Source of the DNA: Streptomyces lucensis JCM 4490
GTDB lineage: Bacteria; Actinomycetota; Actinomycetes; Streptomycetales; Streptomycetaceae
Direction of reading: 5' to 3'
Assembly: GCF_014650035.1 (NCBI RefSeq)
Contig: NZ_BMUE01000003.1
Location: forward strand, 620,001 to 684,000
DNA length: 64,000 nt
The notes under the pieces were generated by a model. The model was given only the letters and a program-made list of their open reading frames with translations. It had not been told where the DNA came from and did not search any database. This document shows, one piece after another, positions 37,886 to 46,544 of the stretch. The stretch's first letter is position 1. Each line of letters begins with the position of its first letter. A program made the translations under genes and the position numbers.

Positions 37886-37916
37886 CAGCTGCGCGCGGAC
37901 GCCAGGCGCGCAGCTG
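37886..37916. terminator. Hairpin 3 of the cluster
   Basis: CAGCTGCGCGC (37886-37896) pairs perfectly with GCGCGCAGCTG (37906-37916) across a 9-base loop. The following 250 bases to the phosphatase start show no gene. Confidence 0.6.
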
Positions 37917-38165
37917 CCCCTCCCCCGCTCGCGTGCGTGGCGGCCACGGCGGCGGGCGGGGCACGCCCCGGCGGTCGCAGCGCGCTCCGGTCGCGCTGCT
38001 CGCGGACGCGCCGCGGAACACTGGCCGACGCCCCGTCAGCCCCGGCCGGGCCGCCGCGATCCGGCCGCACGGCTCGTTGTTCACCTCCGGTTTCCGTGCG
38101 CGCCGCGGCGCCGCAGTAGGTGTGGCTGCGCACACTGGCCGGATCCCGTCCCTGGAGGCGCAGCC

Positions 38166-39752
38166 ATGTCACACCGTCCGTTCCCCGCCCGCCGCAGTGT
38201 CCTGCGCGGCTCCCTCGCCGCGTCGGCGGCCCTGACCCTGCCCGTGGGCCTCGGCGCGGCCCCGGCGTTCGCCCGCTCCGGGCGCCCCCGGGCGGACTGG
38301 GGTGTGCAGACCGGCGACGTCACCGCCGACTCCGGTCTGGTGTGGGTGCGTTCGGACCGGCCGGCCCGGATGATCGTGGAGACCGCGGCCACCGAGTCGT
38401 TCCGCGACCCGCGCCGCTGGCACGGCCCGCTGCTGGGCGCGGGCACGGACTTCACCGGCACCACCCGGCTGCATGGGCTGCCGCCAGGCGAGCGGATCCA
38501 CTACCGCGTCCTCCTCGCCGACCCCGACGACCCGCGCCGCACCGGCGAACCGGTGACGGGCGCCTTCCGCACCGCCTCCCGGCACCGCCGCGACGGCGTG
38601 CGGTTCCTGTGGTCGGGCGACCTGGCCGGACAGGGCTGGGGCATCAACCCCGACCGGGGCGGCTACCGCATCTACGAGGCGATGGCCAGGCTGGACCCGG
38701 ACTTCTTCCTGTGCAGCGGCGACAACATCTACGCCGACGGGCCGATCGCCGCCACGCAGGCACTGCCCGACGGCGGCACCTGGCGCAACGTCACCACCGA
38801 GGAGAAGTCGAAGGTCGCCGAGACCCTCGCCGAGTACCGGGGCAACTTCCGCTACAACCTGCTCGACGCGAACCTGCGGCGGTTCAACGCCCAGGTGCCC
38901 TCGATCGTCCAGTGGGACGACCACGATGTCCGCAACAACTGGTACCCCGGCGAGGTGATCGCCGCCACGGACACCCGGTACACCGAGAAGAGCGTCGACG
39001 TCCTCGCCGCCCGTGCCCGGCGGGCGTTCGGCGAGTACTTCCCGATCGGCACCCTGCGGCCCGGCGCGAAGGAGGGCCGGGTCTACCGGGTACTGCGCCA
39101 GGGCCCGCTGCTGGACGTGTTCGTGCTCGACATGCGGACCTACCGCAACGCCAACTCCACCGGCGACCGGACCGTCGACCCGCAGGGCATCCTGGGCCGC
39201 GAGCAGCTGGGCTGGCTCAAGCGGGAACTCGCCCGCTCCCGTGCGGTGTGGAAGGTCATCGCCGCGGACATGCCACTCGGTCTCGTGGTGCCCGACACCA
39301 CGGAGGGCAGGCCGAACTTCGAGGCCGTGGCCCAGGGCGACCCGGGCGCACCCCTCGGCCGCGAGCTGCAGATCGCCGAGTTGCTCCGCTTCGTCAAGCA
39401 CCGGCGGATCACCGGCACCGTGTGGCTGACGGCGGACGTGCACCACACCTCCGCCCAGCACTACCAGCCGTCGCGGGCCGCGTTCACCGATTTCGAGCCG
39501 TTCTGGGAGTTCGTCTCCGGGCCGCTGAACGCGGGCGCCTTCCCGGCCAGCGCGCTGGACGGCACGTTCGGTCCGGAGCGGGTGTTCGTGAAGGCGCCGT
39601 CCGCGTCGAACGTGTCGCCCGCGGGCGGCTACCAGTTCTTCGGCGAGGTCGACATCGACGGCGGCAGCGGGGAGCTGACGGTCCGGCTGCGCGAGCAGGA
39701 CGGCACCGTGCTGTTCACGCGGACGCTGCAGCCGGGCCGGGTGGGCCAGTAG
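38166..39752 (+). CDS. phoD: Alkaline phosphatase D family protein, Tat-exported
   Basis: A 528-residue PhoD-type phosphatase/phosphodiesterase. A twin-arginine signal (ARRSVLRGSLAASAAL, cleavage after APAFA near residue 37) shows export in folded form. The PhoD N-terminal domain follows (WGVQTGDVTADSGLVWVRSD). The metallophosphatase core has LWSGDLAGQGWG, CSGDNIYADGP, QWDDHDVRNNW and VWLTADVHHTSAQHY, which provide the Asp, Asn and His metal ligands for Fe/Ca. Typical in length. Such enzymes release phosphate from organic esters; Pho control would be expected, but I did not find a clear PHO box. The ATG is preceded by GGAGG. Confidence 0.93.
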   Translation: MSHRPFPARRSVLRGSLAASAALTLPVGLGAAPAFARSGRPRADWGVQTGDVTADSGLVWVRSDRPARMIVETAATESFRDPRRWHGPLLGAGTDFTGTTRLHGLPPGERIHYRVLLADPDDPRRTGEPVTGAFRTASRHRRDGVRFLWSGDLAGQGWGINPDRGGYRIYEAMARLDPDFFLCSGDNIYADGPIAATQALPDGGTWRNVTTEEKSKVAETLAEYRGNFRYNLLDANLRRFNAQVPSIVQWDDHDVRNNWYPGEVIAATDTRYTEKSVDVLAARARRAFGEYFPIGTLRPGAKEGRVYRVLRQGPLLDVFVLDMRTYRNANSTGDRTVDPQGILGREQLGWLKRELARSRAVWKVIAADMPLGLVVPDTTEGRPNFEAVAQGDPGAPLGRELQIAELLRFVKHRRITGTVWLTADVHHTSAQHYQPSRAAFTDFEPFWEFVSGPLNAGAFPASALDGTFGPERVFVKAPSASNVSPAGGYQFFGEVDIDGGSGELTVRLREQDGTVLFTRTLQPGRVGQ

Positions 39753-39791
39753 GCGGGGGGCGGGGCCGTCCGCTCCCGTACCCTTCTGTGA

Positions 39792-39832
39792 CCGTGCCGC
39801 GCCCCGGCGTCATCCCCCGGTGCGCGGCACGG
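39792..39832 (+). terminator. Terminator-like hairpin after the phosphatase
   Basis: CCGTGCCGCGC (39792-39802) pairs perfectly with GCGCGGCACGG (39822-39832), loop 19 bases, 40 bases after the stop. Confidence 0.65.
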
Positions 39833-39946
39833 CGGCTCCGTTCCCGGGCGGGCGACGGAAAACGCAACAAATAGGGCGGAGCATGCTTTACCTGTCGGTC
39901 ACAAACCGTTCGTGATCACGCAACACCCGTCCTGCACAGTGGTCGT

Positions 39947-41413
39947 ATGACTCCAGAGATGTCTGATGTGACCCGGACGAAACACGGGCGCCCCGTGCAC
40001 CACTGGCGGCGCGACGTCGTCGAACTCGCCGCGCTCTTCACTGCCGTCGCGGTGGCGGACGCGGTGGCGAACCTGATCGGGCACGGCCCCGACGGCCCCG
40101 CACTGCTGATGATCTCGGCGATCGTCCTGGCGGCGACGGCGGGATTCCACGTCTGGTGGGCACGGCGCCACGGACACGCACCGCCGGTCAGTGATACCGG
40201 TGCCCGGACGGCCGCCGGAAGGCGGCCGGCCGGGCCCACCGGGCGGCCCGCGACCGGCGAGCCGGCCGGTGCCGTCGCGCCGGACGTGGCCGGCACCAGC
40301 GTGCTGTGGCGGATGCGGACGACGGTGCGGGACGAACCCGGTTCGCTCGCCGTGCTGTGCACGGCGCTGGCCGAGCGGCGGGTCGACATCCTCAGTCTGC
40401 AGACCCACCCGCTGGCCGAGGGCACCGTGGACGAGTTCCTGCTGCGGGCCCCGGGGGCGCTGCCGGCGGCCGGGATCACCCGGGCGGTCTCGCTGGCCGG
40501 CGGCACGTCCACGTGGATCGAGCGGGCCGACGCGCACGACCTGGTCGACGCTCCCACCCGGGTGCTCGGCCTGGCCGCCCGCACCGCGCTGGACGCCGCC
40601 GAACTTCCGCTGGCGCTCCGTCAGCTGCTGGGCCGGTGCACGATCCGTTCACTGCCCGGAAGGCCGGTCGGCGGCGGGCGCGGACCGGACCCGGTGCCGG
40701 CCGAGGGAGTGCTGGAGGACACCGTCATGCGGCTGCGGGCGCCCGAGGGCGGGGTACTCACCGTGGAGCGGCCGTACCTGCCGTTCACTCCCACCGAGTT
40801 CGCGCGGGCCCGGGCGCTGGTGGAGCTGGACAACCGGCTCGGCCCGCGGATTCCGGCCGGCCACGACGTGCTGACGCTGCCGGAGGGCGGCGACATCACC
40901 GTGCGCCGGGTCGACACCGGGGACCTGGCGGCGGCGAAGGCGATGCACGAGCGGTGCTCGGCCCGCACTCTCGGGATGCGGTACCACGGCCCGGTCGGTG
41001 ACGCGGACCGCTACCTGAACCATCTGCTCAGCCCCCGCTTCGGACGGACCCTGGCCGCGCAGACCGCCTCGGGCCGCATCGTCGGGCTCGGGCACCTGCT
41101 GTGGGACGGCGACGAGACGGAGGTCGCCCTGCTGGTCGAGGACGACTGGCAGCGGCGGGGCGTCGGCGCCGAACTGCTCGGCCGGCTGGTGGCCATGGCG
41201 GTGCGGGCCGGCTGCGAGAGCGTGTACGCCGTGACACAGGCCTCCAACACCGGCATGGTCGCCGCGATGCGCGGCCTCGGGCTGCCGCTGGACTACCAGA
41301 TCGAGGAGGGCACGCTGGTCGTCACGGCCCGCCTGGACGCCGCACCCGTTGCCGCCGGGGCCCCGTACGACCTCGACCGGCAGCGCGTCGCCGACCCGGC
41401 GCACCGCGACTGA
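39947..41413 (+). CDS. Membrane-anchored ACT domain-GNAT acetyltransferase fusion
   Basis: A 488-residue multidomain protein. Two membrane helices (about residues 24-46 VELAALFTAVAVADAVANLI and 50-72 ALLMISAIVLAATAGFHVWW) are followed by a Pro/Gly/Ala linker and an ACT domain (about 118-180; RTTVRDEPGSLAVLCTALAE). A middle segment of unclear fold follows, and then a C-terminal GNAT domain (about 322-470; acetyl-CoA motif EDDWQRRGVGAELLGRLVAM). ACT domains bind amino acids, so an amino-acid-gated acetyltransferase is plausible. Cytosolic ACT-GNAT proteins are known in actinobacteria; the membrane anchor here is less usual. The start is not certain: an ATG at 39959 lies in frame and neither has a clear ribosome binding site. 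Confidence 0.88.
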   Translation: MTPEMSDVTRTKHGRPVHHWRRDVVELAALFTAVAVADAVANLIGHGPDGPALLMISAIVLAATAGFHVWWARRHGHAPPVSDTGARTAAGRRPAGPTGRPATGEPAGAVAPDVAGTSVLWRMRTTVRDEPGSLAVLCTALAERRVDILSLQTHPLAEGTVDEFLLRAPGALPAAGITRAVSLAGGTSTWIERADAHDLVDAPTRVLGLAARTALDAAELPLALRQLLGRCTIRSLPGRPVGGGRGPDPVPAEGVLEDTVMRLRAPEGGVLTVERPYLPFTPTEFARARALVELDNRLGPRIPAGHDVLTLPEGGDITVRRVDTGDLAAAKAMHERCSARTLGMRYHGPVGDADRYLNHLLSPRFGRTLAAQTASGRIVGLGHLLWDGDETEVALLVEDDWQRRGVGAELLGRLVAMAVRAGCESVYAVTQASNTGMVAAMRGLGLPLDYQIEEGTLVVTARLDAAPVAAGAPYDLDRQRVADPAHRD

Positions 41414-41437
41414 GCCGACCTCGTACACGCACCGACC

Positions 41438-41471
41438 GCGGACGGCCCGGCACCACCGCCGGGCCGTCCGC
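41438..41471. terminator. Strong terminator between convergent genes
   Basis: GCGGACGGCCCGGC and its exact 14-bp complement close a 6-base loop (ACCACC), 24 bases after the GNAT stop. Confidence 0.85.
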
Positions 41472-41824
41472 ACGCACCCTGGCGGGCCGTCCGCCCCTCG
41501 TGACCTGCAGGCGCGCGACGACCGGACGCCTGCCCGCCGGGCCGTCCGCCCCAGCGCTCGATGGCCGCCGGCACCGCTCGGCCGGGCGAGGATGGGCACT
41601 CGCTCGCGCGGACCTGCCGAGCCGACCGCCCTCGGCCGGCCGCATCCGCCGACCAGCCGCATCCCCCGGCCGGCCGCGTCGCGCAGCAGCCGACGAGCGA
41701 TGCGGCGCGTCGCAGCTCAGTCACGACGGCGATGACCGGCGCCGCCGTGACCGCGCGGGCGGTGTGGTGGGCGTGAGGTCGGCAGCAGCCGACCGGCGGT
41801 CCCCGGCGCCCGCCTGTCCTCCCG
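41472..41824. other. GC-rich gap without a gene
   Basis: These 353 bases between the terminator and the PLP-enzyme stop have open frames on both strands but no recognisable protein. Further GGGCCGTCCGC copies, echoing the right arm of the terminator, occur around 41484 and 41538. Confidence 0.35.
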
Positions 41825-43042
41825 TCAGACCACCGCCTCCCGCAGCGGTACGGGCGTGCGGGTGTGCTCGCCCAGGGCCTGGTCCAGGTCGGCCCACAGG
41901 TCCTCCACGTCCTCCAGACCCACCGAGAGCCGCAGCAGCCGGTCGCTCACCCCGGCGCCGCGCCGGTCGTCGGCGTCCACGATGCGGTGGCTGATGGACG
42001 CGGGGTGCTGGATGAGGCTGTCCACGCTGCCCAGGCTCACCGCCGGGGTGATCAGCCGGACGCCGGAGATGACCTCGTGGGGGTCGCCGTTCACCTCGAT
42101 GGCGATCATCGCGCCGCCGATCCGCGGGTAGTGGACGCGCGACACGCGTGGGTCGGCGGTGAGCCGGCGGACCAGTTCGGCGGCGTTGGCGGACGCGGCC
42201 CGGACCCGTACCGGCAGGGTGGACAGCCCCCGCAGCAGCAGATAGCCCGCCAGGGGGTGCAGCACCCCACCGGTGGCGAAACGTATCTGCCGGAGCCGGC
42301 CCGCGAACTCCTCGTCGCAGGCGACCACTCCGGCCAGCACGTCGCCGTGACCGCCCAGGTACTTGGTGGCGCTGTGCAGCACCAGCCGGGCGCCCTGCTC
42401 GGCGGGCCGCTGCAGCACGGGGGTGGCGAAGGTGTTGTCGGCCAGCAGCGGGACGGTGCCGCAGTCGTGCGCGACGGCCCGCAGGTCGAGCTCGGCGAGG
42501 GTCGGGTTGGCCGGGGACTCGACCATCACCAGGCCGGTGTCCGGGCGCAGCGCGTCGGCGATGCCGGCCGGGTCGGTCCAGGTGACCTCCGTGCCGAGGA
42601 GCCCGGCGGTCAGCAGGTGGTCGCTGCAGCCGTACAGCGGCCGTACGGCGACGACGTGGCGCAGGCCCATGGCGGAACGGGCGAGGAGCACCGCACTGAG
42701 CGCGGCCATGCCGCTCGCGAAGGCGACCGCGGACTCGGTGCCCTCCAGCCGGGCGAGCGCGGTCTCGAAGCGGGCGACGGTCGGGTTGCCGAGCCGGCCG
42801 TAGACGGGCGGGCCCACCGGGTCGGCGCCGTCGGTGGCGAAGGCGTCGATGCGGGCGGCCTCGGCGCGGCTGTCGTAGGAGGGGTAGGTGGTGGACAGGT
42901 CGATCGGCGGGGCGTGCAGGCCCTGTCCGGCGAGGTCGTCGCGGCCGGCGTGGACGGCCTCGGTGGCCAGGGCTCTCGTTGCGGTGCGTACGTCGTCGTA
43001 GGCACCGGTGCTCGCTGTGTCCATGGGCGGAAGGGTGAACAT
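41825..43042 (-). CDS. Cys/Met metabolism PLP-dependent enzyme (cystathionine gamma-synthase/lyase or methionine gamma-lyase type)
   Basis: A 405-residue trans-sulfuration family enzyme (PLP fold type I). Blocks present: TTYPSYDSRAEAARIDAF, YGRLGNPTVARFETALARLE, FASGMAALSAVLLA, RPLYGCSDHLL, VMVESPANPTL, LLADNTFATPVLQRP and the PLP Lys in HSATKYLGGHGDVLAG. Specificity (synthase, lyase or Met gamma-lyase) cannot be settled by eye. The first ATG (43042) is followed by a second at 43024; neither has a good ribosome binding site. It is divergent from an Lrp/AsnC gene only 42 bases away, a layout typical of an Lrp protein that controls its neighbour in response to an amino acid. Confidence 0.92.
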   Translation of the reverse strand: MFTLPPMDTASTGAYDDVRTATRALATEAVHAGRDDLAGQGLHAPPIDLSTTYPSYDSRAEAARIDAFATDGADPVGPPVYGRLGNPTVARFETALARLEGTESAVAFASGMAALSAVLLARSAMGLRHVVAVRPLYGCSDHLLTAGLLGTEVTWTDPAGIADALRPDTGLVMVESPANPTLAELDLRAVAHDCGTVPLLADNTFATPVLQRPAEQGARLVLHSATKYLGGHGDVLAGVVACDEEFAGRLRQIRFATGGVLHPLAGYLLLRGLSTLPVRVRAASANAAELVRRLTADPRVSRVHYPRIGGAMIAIEVNGDPHEVISGVRLITPAVSLGSVDSLIQHPASISHRIVDADDRRGAGVSDRLLRLSVGLEDVEDLWADLDQALGEHTRTPVPLREAVV

Positions 43043-43084
43043 CGAACGGTTCTCTGGAATCGAACACCGTGCTACGTTCGGCCA
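43043..43084. promoter_or_regulatory. Compact divergent promoter/operator, PLP enzyme / Lrp
   Basis: Only 42 bases separate the two starts. TCGAAC occurs at 43042-43047 and 43060-43065, with the inverted CGTTCG at 43075-43080. GAACGGTTC at 43044-43052 is a 9-base palindrome. TACGTT at 43073-43078 could be a -10 box for a leaderless Lrp transcript. The repeats are good candidates for Lrp binding. Confidence 0.45.
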
Positions 43085-43570
43085 ATGGCCGATTCCGTCG
43101 TACTGGATCCGGTGGACCTGCATCTGCTGAGGCTGCTGCAGAACGACGCCCGGACCACCTACCGCGACCTCGCCGCGCAGGTGGGCGTGGCCCCGTCCAC
43201 CTGTCTTGACCGGGTGACCCGGCTGCGCCGGTCGGGCGTGATCCTCGGCAACCGCCTGCGGCTGGATCCGGCCAAGCTCGGGCGCGGCCTGCAGGCGCTG
43301 CTGTCGGTCCAGGTGCGGCCGCACCGGCGGGAGCTGGTGGGACCCTTCGTGGAGCGGATCCGGGAGCTGCCGGAGGCACGGACGGTGTTCCACCTGACCG
43401 GTCCGGACGACTACCTGGTGCATGTGGCCGTCGCGGACATGGCCGACCTGCAGCGGCTGGTGCTGGACGAGTTCACGGCGCGGCGGGAGGTGGCCCGGGT
43501 GGAGACCCGGCTGATCTTCCAGCAGTGGGAGTGCGGGCCGCTGCTGCCTCCCGGCCACGCCCAGAGCTGA
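43085..43570 (+). CDS. Lrp/AsnC-family transcriptional regulator
   Basis: A 161-residue Lrp protein. The N-terminal HTH (about 8-60: LDPVDLHLLRLLQNDARTTY, RDLAAQVGVAPSTCLDRVTR) is joined to a RAM/ligand domain (about 70-145; LQALLSVQVRPHRRELVGPF and VFHLTGPDDYLVHVAVADMA). It starts with ATG 42 bases from the divergent PLP enzyme, which it probably regulates in response to an amino acid, perhaps a sulfur one. It also runs toward the DUF885 gene 41 bases on and may share a transcript with it. Confidence 0.93.
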   Translation: MADSVVLDPVDLHLLRLLQNDARTTYRDLAAQVGVAPSTCLDRVTRLRRSGVILGNRLRLDPAKLGRGLQALLSVQVRPHRRELVGPFVERIRELPEARTVFHLTGPDDYLVHVAVADMADLQRLVLDEFTARREVARVETRLIFQQWECGPLLPPGHAQS

Positions 43571-43611
43571 ACGGGTGACGCGGTGATCCTGTCCGTACGA
43601 GGATGGGCCGC

Positions 43612-45303
43612 ATGTCTGAGACCAAGAGCCCGTTGCCCCGTCAGGTCGCCGACGCCTACGTCGACGACCTCATTGCCCTGGACCCGGTCACCGGTACCTA
43701 CCTCGGTGTGAAGGAGAGTTCGAGCAGGCTGCCCGACTACTCGCCCGCCGGCCGGGAGGCCCTCGCGGAGCTGGCCCGCAGCACGCTGGCGAAGCTGGAC
43801 GAGGCGGAGCGCCGGCCCGGTGCGGACAGCGACGCGGAGCGGCGCTGCGGGCGGCTGCTGCGGGAGCGGCTGACCGCCGAACTCGCCGTCCACGAGGCGG
43901 ACGAGCACCTGCGCGCGGTCGGCAACATGCACACGCCCGGCCACTGGGTGCGGGACGTGTTCACGGTCACCCCGGCGCGCACGGAGGAGGACTGGGCGGC
44001 GATCGCCGAGCGACTGCGCGCGGTGCCGGGCGCGGTCGCGGGCTACCGCGCCTCGCTGCGGCTCGGCCTCGACCGCAAGCTGTTCGCGGCGCCCCGGCCG
44101 ACCCGGACCTTCCTCGGGCAGCTCACCGAGTGGACGGACACGGACGGCGCGGGCCGCGGCTGGTACGAGGACTTCGCCGCCGCCGGGCCCGAGGCGCTGC
44201 GCGCCGAGCTGGACGAGGCGGCCCGCGCGGCGACCGGTGCCCTGGTGGAGCTGCGGGACTGGCTGCGGGACGTGTACGCGCCGGCCGTCGAGGACGCCCC
44301 GGACACGGTGGGCCGCGAGCGGTACGCGCGCTGGGCCCGCTACTTCAACGGCACCGACCTGGACCTGGACGAGGCGTACGCGTACGGCTGGTCGGAGTTC
44401 CACCGCATCCACGGCGAGATGAGGCGCGAGGCGGAGAAGATCCTGCCCGGCGCCGCGACCCCGTGGGAGGCGCTCGCGCACCTCGCCGAGCACGGCCGGC
44501 ACGTCGAGGGCGTGGAAGGGGTCCGCGAGTGGCTGCAGGGCCTGATGGACAAGGCCATCGAGGACCTGGACGGCACGCACTTCGAACTCGCCGAGCGGGT
44601 CCGGAAGGTGGAGTCGCTCATCGCCCCGCCCGGCGGTGCCGCCGCCCCCTACTACACGGCCCCGTCGGAGGACTTCTCCCGGCCCGGCCGCACCTGGCTG
44701 CCGACGATGGGCCGCACCCGCTTCCCGGTCTACGACCTCGTCTCGACCTGGTACCACGAGGGCGTGCCCGGCCATCACCTGCAGCTCGCGCAGTGGGCGC
44801 ACGTGGCCGGGGACCTCTCCCGCTACCAGGCGACCGTCGGCGGCGTCAGCGCCAACGCGGAGGGCTGGGCGCTGTACGCGGAGCGGCTGATGGACGAGCT
44901 GGGCTACCTCACCGACCCGGAGGAGCGGCTCGGTTACCTGGACGCGCAGATGATGCGGGCGGCCCGGGTGATCGTGGACGTCGGCATGCACCTGGAGCTG
45001 GAGATCCCGGCCGACTCGCCCTTCCACCCCGGGGAGCGGTGGACGCCGGAGCTGGCGCAGGAGTTCTTCGCGGCGCACAGCAGCCGGCCGGCGGACTTCG
45101 TGGAGAGCGAGCTGACCCGGTACCTGACGATCCCGGGCCAGGCCATCGGCTACAAGCTCGGTGAGCGGGCCTGGCTGCTGGGCCGGGAGAGGGCGCGCGA
45201 GCGGCACGGCGACGCGTTCGACCTGAAGGCCTGGCACATGGCGGCGCTCTCGCAGGGCTCGCTGGGCCTCGACGACCTGGTGGACGAGCTGTCCCGGCTC
45301 TGA
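43612..45303 (+). CDS. DUF885 family protein, putative zinc carboxypeptidase-like
   Basis: A 563-residue DUF885 protein. The signature WYHEGVPGHHLQLAQ (residues about 380-394) carries the His-Glu-X-X-X-His-His metal motif expected for this predicted metallopeptidase family. A Glu ligand may lie in ANAEGWALYAERLMDELG, and FVESELTRYLTIPGQAIGYK is conserved near the end. There is no signal peptide, so it probably acts in the cytosol on peptides. Two ATGs are possible (43603, 43612); the second has GAGG at 9 bases. Confidence 0.88.
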   Translation: MSETKSPLPRQVADAYVDDLIALDPVTGTYLGVKESSSRLPDYSPAGREALAELARSTLAKLDEAERRPGADSDAERRCGRLLRERLTAELAVHEADEHLRAVGNMHTPGHWVRDVFTVTPARTEEDWAAIAERLRAVPGAVAGYRASLRLGLDRKLFAAPRPTRTFLGQLTEWTDTDGAGRGWYEDFAAAGPEALRAELDEAARAATGALVELRDWLRDVYAPAVEDAPDTVGRERYARWARYFNGTDLDLDEAYAYGWSEFHRIHGEMRREAEKILPGAATPWEALAHLAEHGRHVEGVEGVREWLQGLMDKAIEDLDGTHFELAERVRKVESLIAPPGGAAAPYYTAPSEDFSRPGRTWLPTMGRTRFPVYDLVSTWYHEGVPGHHLQLAQWAHVAGDLSRYQATVGGVSANAEGWALYAERLMDELGYLTDPEERLGYLDAQMMRAARVIVDVGMHLELEIPADSPFHPGERWTPELAQEFFAAHSSRPADFVESELTRYLTIPGQAIGYKLGERAWLLGRERARERHGDAFDLKAWHMAALSQGSLGLDDLVDELSRL

Positions 45304-45360
45304 CGGCGGGCCGGCCGCGACGCCGGAACCCGCCCTGGACCGGCCCCAGGACGTCGTTCC

Positions 45361-45392
45361 GGGTACGGCCGCTCGGCCGTACGGCCGTACCC
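45361..45392 (+). terminator. Terminator of the DUF885 gene
   Basis: GGGTACGGCCG (45361-45371) pairs with CGGCCGTACCC (45382-45392), 11 bp, loop 10 bases, 58 bases after the stop. Confidence 0.7.
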
Positions 45393-45460
45393 CGGTGGCG
45401 CGGGCGGGGGAGGCGCGGCTGGCTGGTGCCCGGGAACCGACGCGGAGAGGCGGGCCGGGC

Positions 45461-46138
45461 ATGCGGGAGAAGGGGCCGGGGCAGCAGGCGCTGGAGACAC
45501 CGCGGGCCGCCGGGCTGGCCGGGGTCGTCTTCGCGCTGCTGCTGGCGGCTGCGATCGTCCTGATGCGGCTGGGGATTCCCGAGGGGGCCGACGCCGTCAC
45601 CCCCGAGGCGTTCACGGACTCGGGGCGCCGGGAAGCGGTACTGGCCGCCCTCGCGCTGGTACCGTTCGCCGGCATCTTCTTCCTGTGGTTCGTCGGCGCG
45701 GTGCGCGCGCACGTCGGCGAGGCCGAGGACAGGTTCCTCGCCACCGTCCTGCTCGGCAGCGGGCTGGTCTTCACCGCGACGCTGTTCGCCGGGGCCGCGG
45801 CGGCGAGCGCCGTGCTGTCCGTCGGGCACCCCGCCGGCCAGGCTCCCGACCTGGCCGCCTGGGACTTCGGCCGCCATTTCGCGTACACGCTGCTGACCGA
45901 TTACGCGACGCGGATGGCGGCCGTCTTCGTGTCCTCCATGTCGGTGATCGGCCACCGCCTCGGCGTCCTGCCGCGGCCGCTCACCCTCCTGGGCGTCGTC
46001 ACCGCCGTGACGCTGCTCTTCGTCGCCTCGAACGTGCCCTGGTCGGAACTGGTCTTCCCCGCCTGGTCGCTCGTGCTCGGCCTGCACATCCTGAACGCGG
46101 GCCGCCGTGCGCGGGCCCGTACCGCCGGGCCCGCCTGA
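45461..46138 (+). CDS. Small integral membrane protein, unknown function
   Basis: A 225-residue protein with four or five predicted membrane helices: AAGLAGVVFALLLAAAIVLM, LAALALVPFAGIFFLWFVGA, LLGSGLVFTATLFAGAAAAS, then AAVFVSSMSVIGHRL and LLGVVTAVTLLFVASNVPW, ending near VFPAWSLVLGLHILNAGRRA. The layout resembles DUF-type four-helix proteins of actinobacteria. I know no specific function. It lies just upstream of the ferredoxin-reductase-P450 operon but 160 bases away, so shared function is doubtful. Confidence 0.8.
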   Translation: MREKGPGQQALETPRAAGLAGVVFALLLAAAIVLMRLGIPEGADAVTPEAFTDSGRREAVLAALALVPFAGIFFLWFVGAVRAHVGEAEDRFLATVLLGSGLVFTATLFAGAAAASAVLSVGHPAGQAPDLAAWDFGRHFAYTLLTDYATRMAAVFVSSMSVIGHRLGVLPRPLTLLGVVTAVTLLFVASNVPWSELVFPAWSLVLGLHILNAGRRARARTAGPA

Positions 46139-46298
46139 CCGGGCCGGAAGCGGAGCGCGGCTCACCCGGACGGCTCGCCCGCCGCGCGGGGTCCCCGCCC
46201 GGCTCCCATGCTGGCGTGCGGGACATGACCGCCGTCCGGAGACACCGCACGCCCTGGGGGCGCGCCCCGGACCTGGCCACCGGAAGGGCGGAGCGTCG

Positions 46299-46544
46299 AT
46301 GCGGCTCGTCGTCGATCTCAACAAATGTCAGGGCTACGCGCAGTGCGCCTTCCTCGCGCCCGATGTCTTCGCCATGCACGGCGAGGAGACCCTGGTGTAC
46401 AGTCCGCGCGCCCAGGAGGAGCAGCGGGAGCGGCTGGCGCGTGCCGTCGCCGCCTGTCCGGTGCAGGCGATCACGGCCGACGGCCTGGACGGCCCGAGCG
46501 GGCCGGCGGGCGAAGCCGCGCGGGAGGCAGCCGATGGCCGCTGA
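46299..46544 (+). CDS. Ferredoxin, P450-associated, with Tyr in the cluster motif
   Basis: An 81-residue ferredoxin. Three cluster Cys are visible: Cys10 and Cys16 in CQGYAQC and Cys53 in ACPVQAI. The position that would hold a fourth ligand (residue 13) is Tyr, so a [3Fe-4S] cluster, as in actinobacterial P450 ferredoxins with CXX?XXC variants, is most likely. It transfers electrons from the reductase gene downstream to the P450. The ATG at 46299 follows AAGGGCGGAGC. The 3' end overlaps the reductase gene by 11 bases. Confidence 0.92.
   Translation: MRLVVDLNKCQGYAQCAFLAPDVFAMHGEETLVYSPRAQEEQRERLARAVAACPVQAITADGLDGPSGPAGEAAREAADGR

Noticed and set aside
37771..37916. Hairpin cluster as a tRNA or attachment site
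   Set aside because: No cloverleaf, anticodon arm or CCA-type end can be drawn, and no integrase or tRNA gene is near.
41414..41824. A gene in the gap before the PLP enzyme
   Set aside because: Frames on both strands are Arg/Pro/Ala shadows with no motif, and a strong terminator opens the region.
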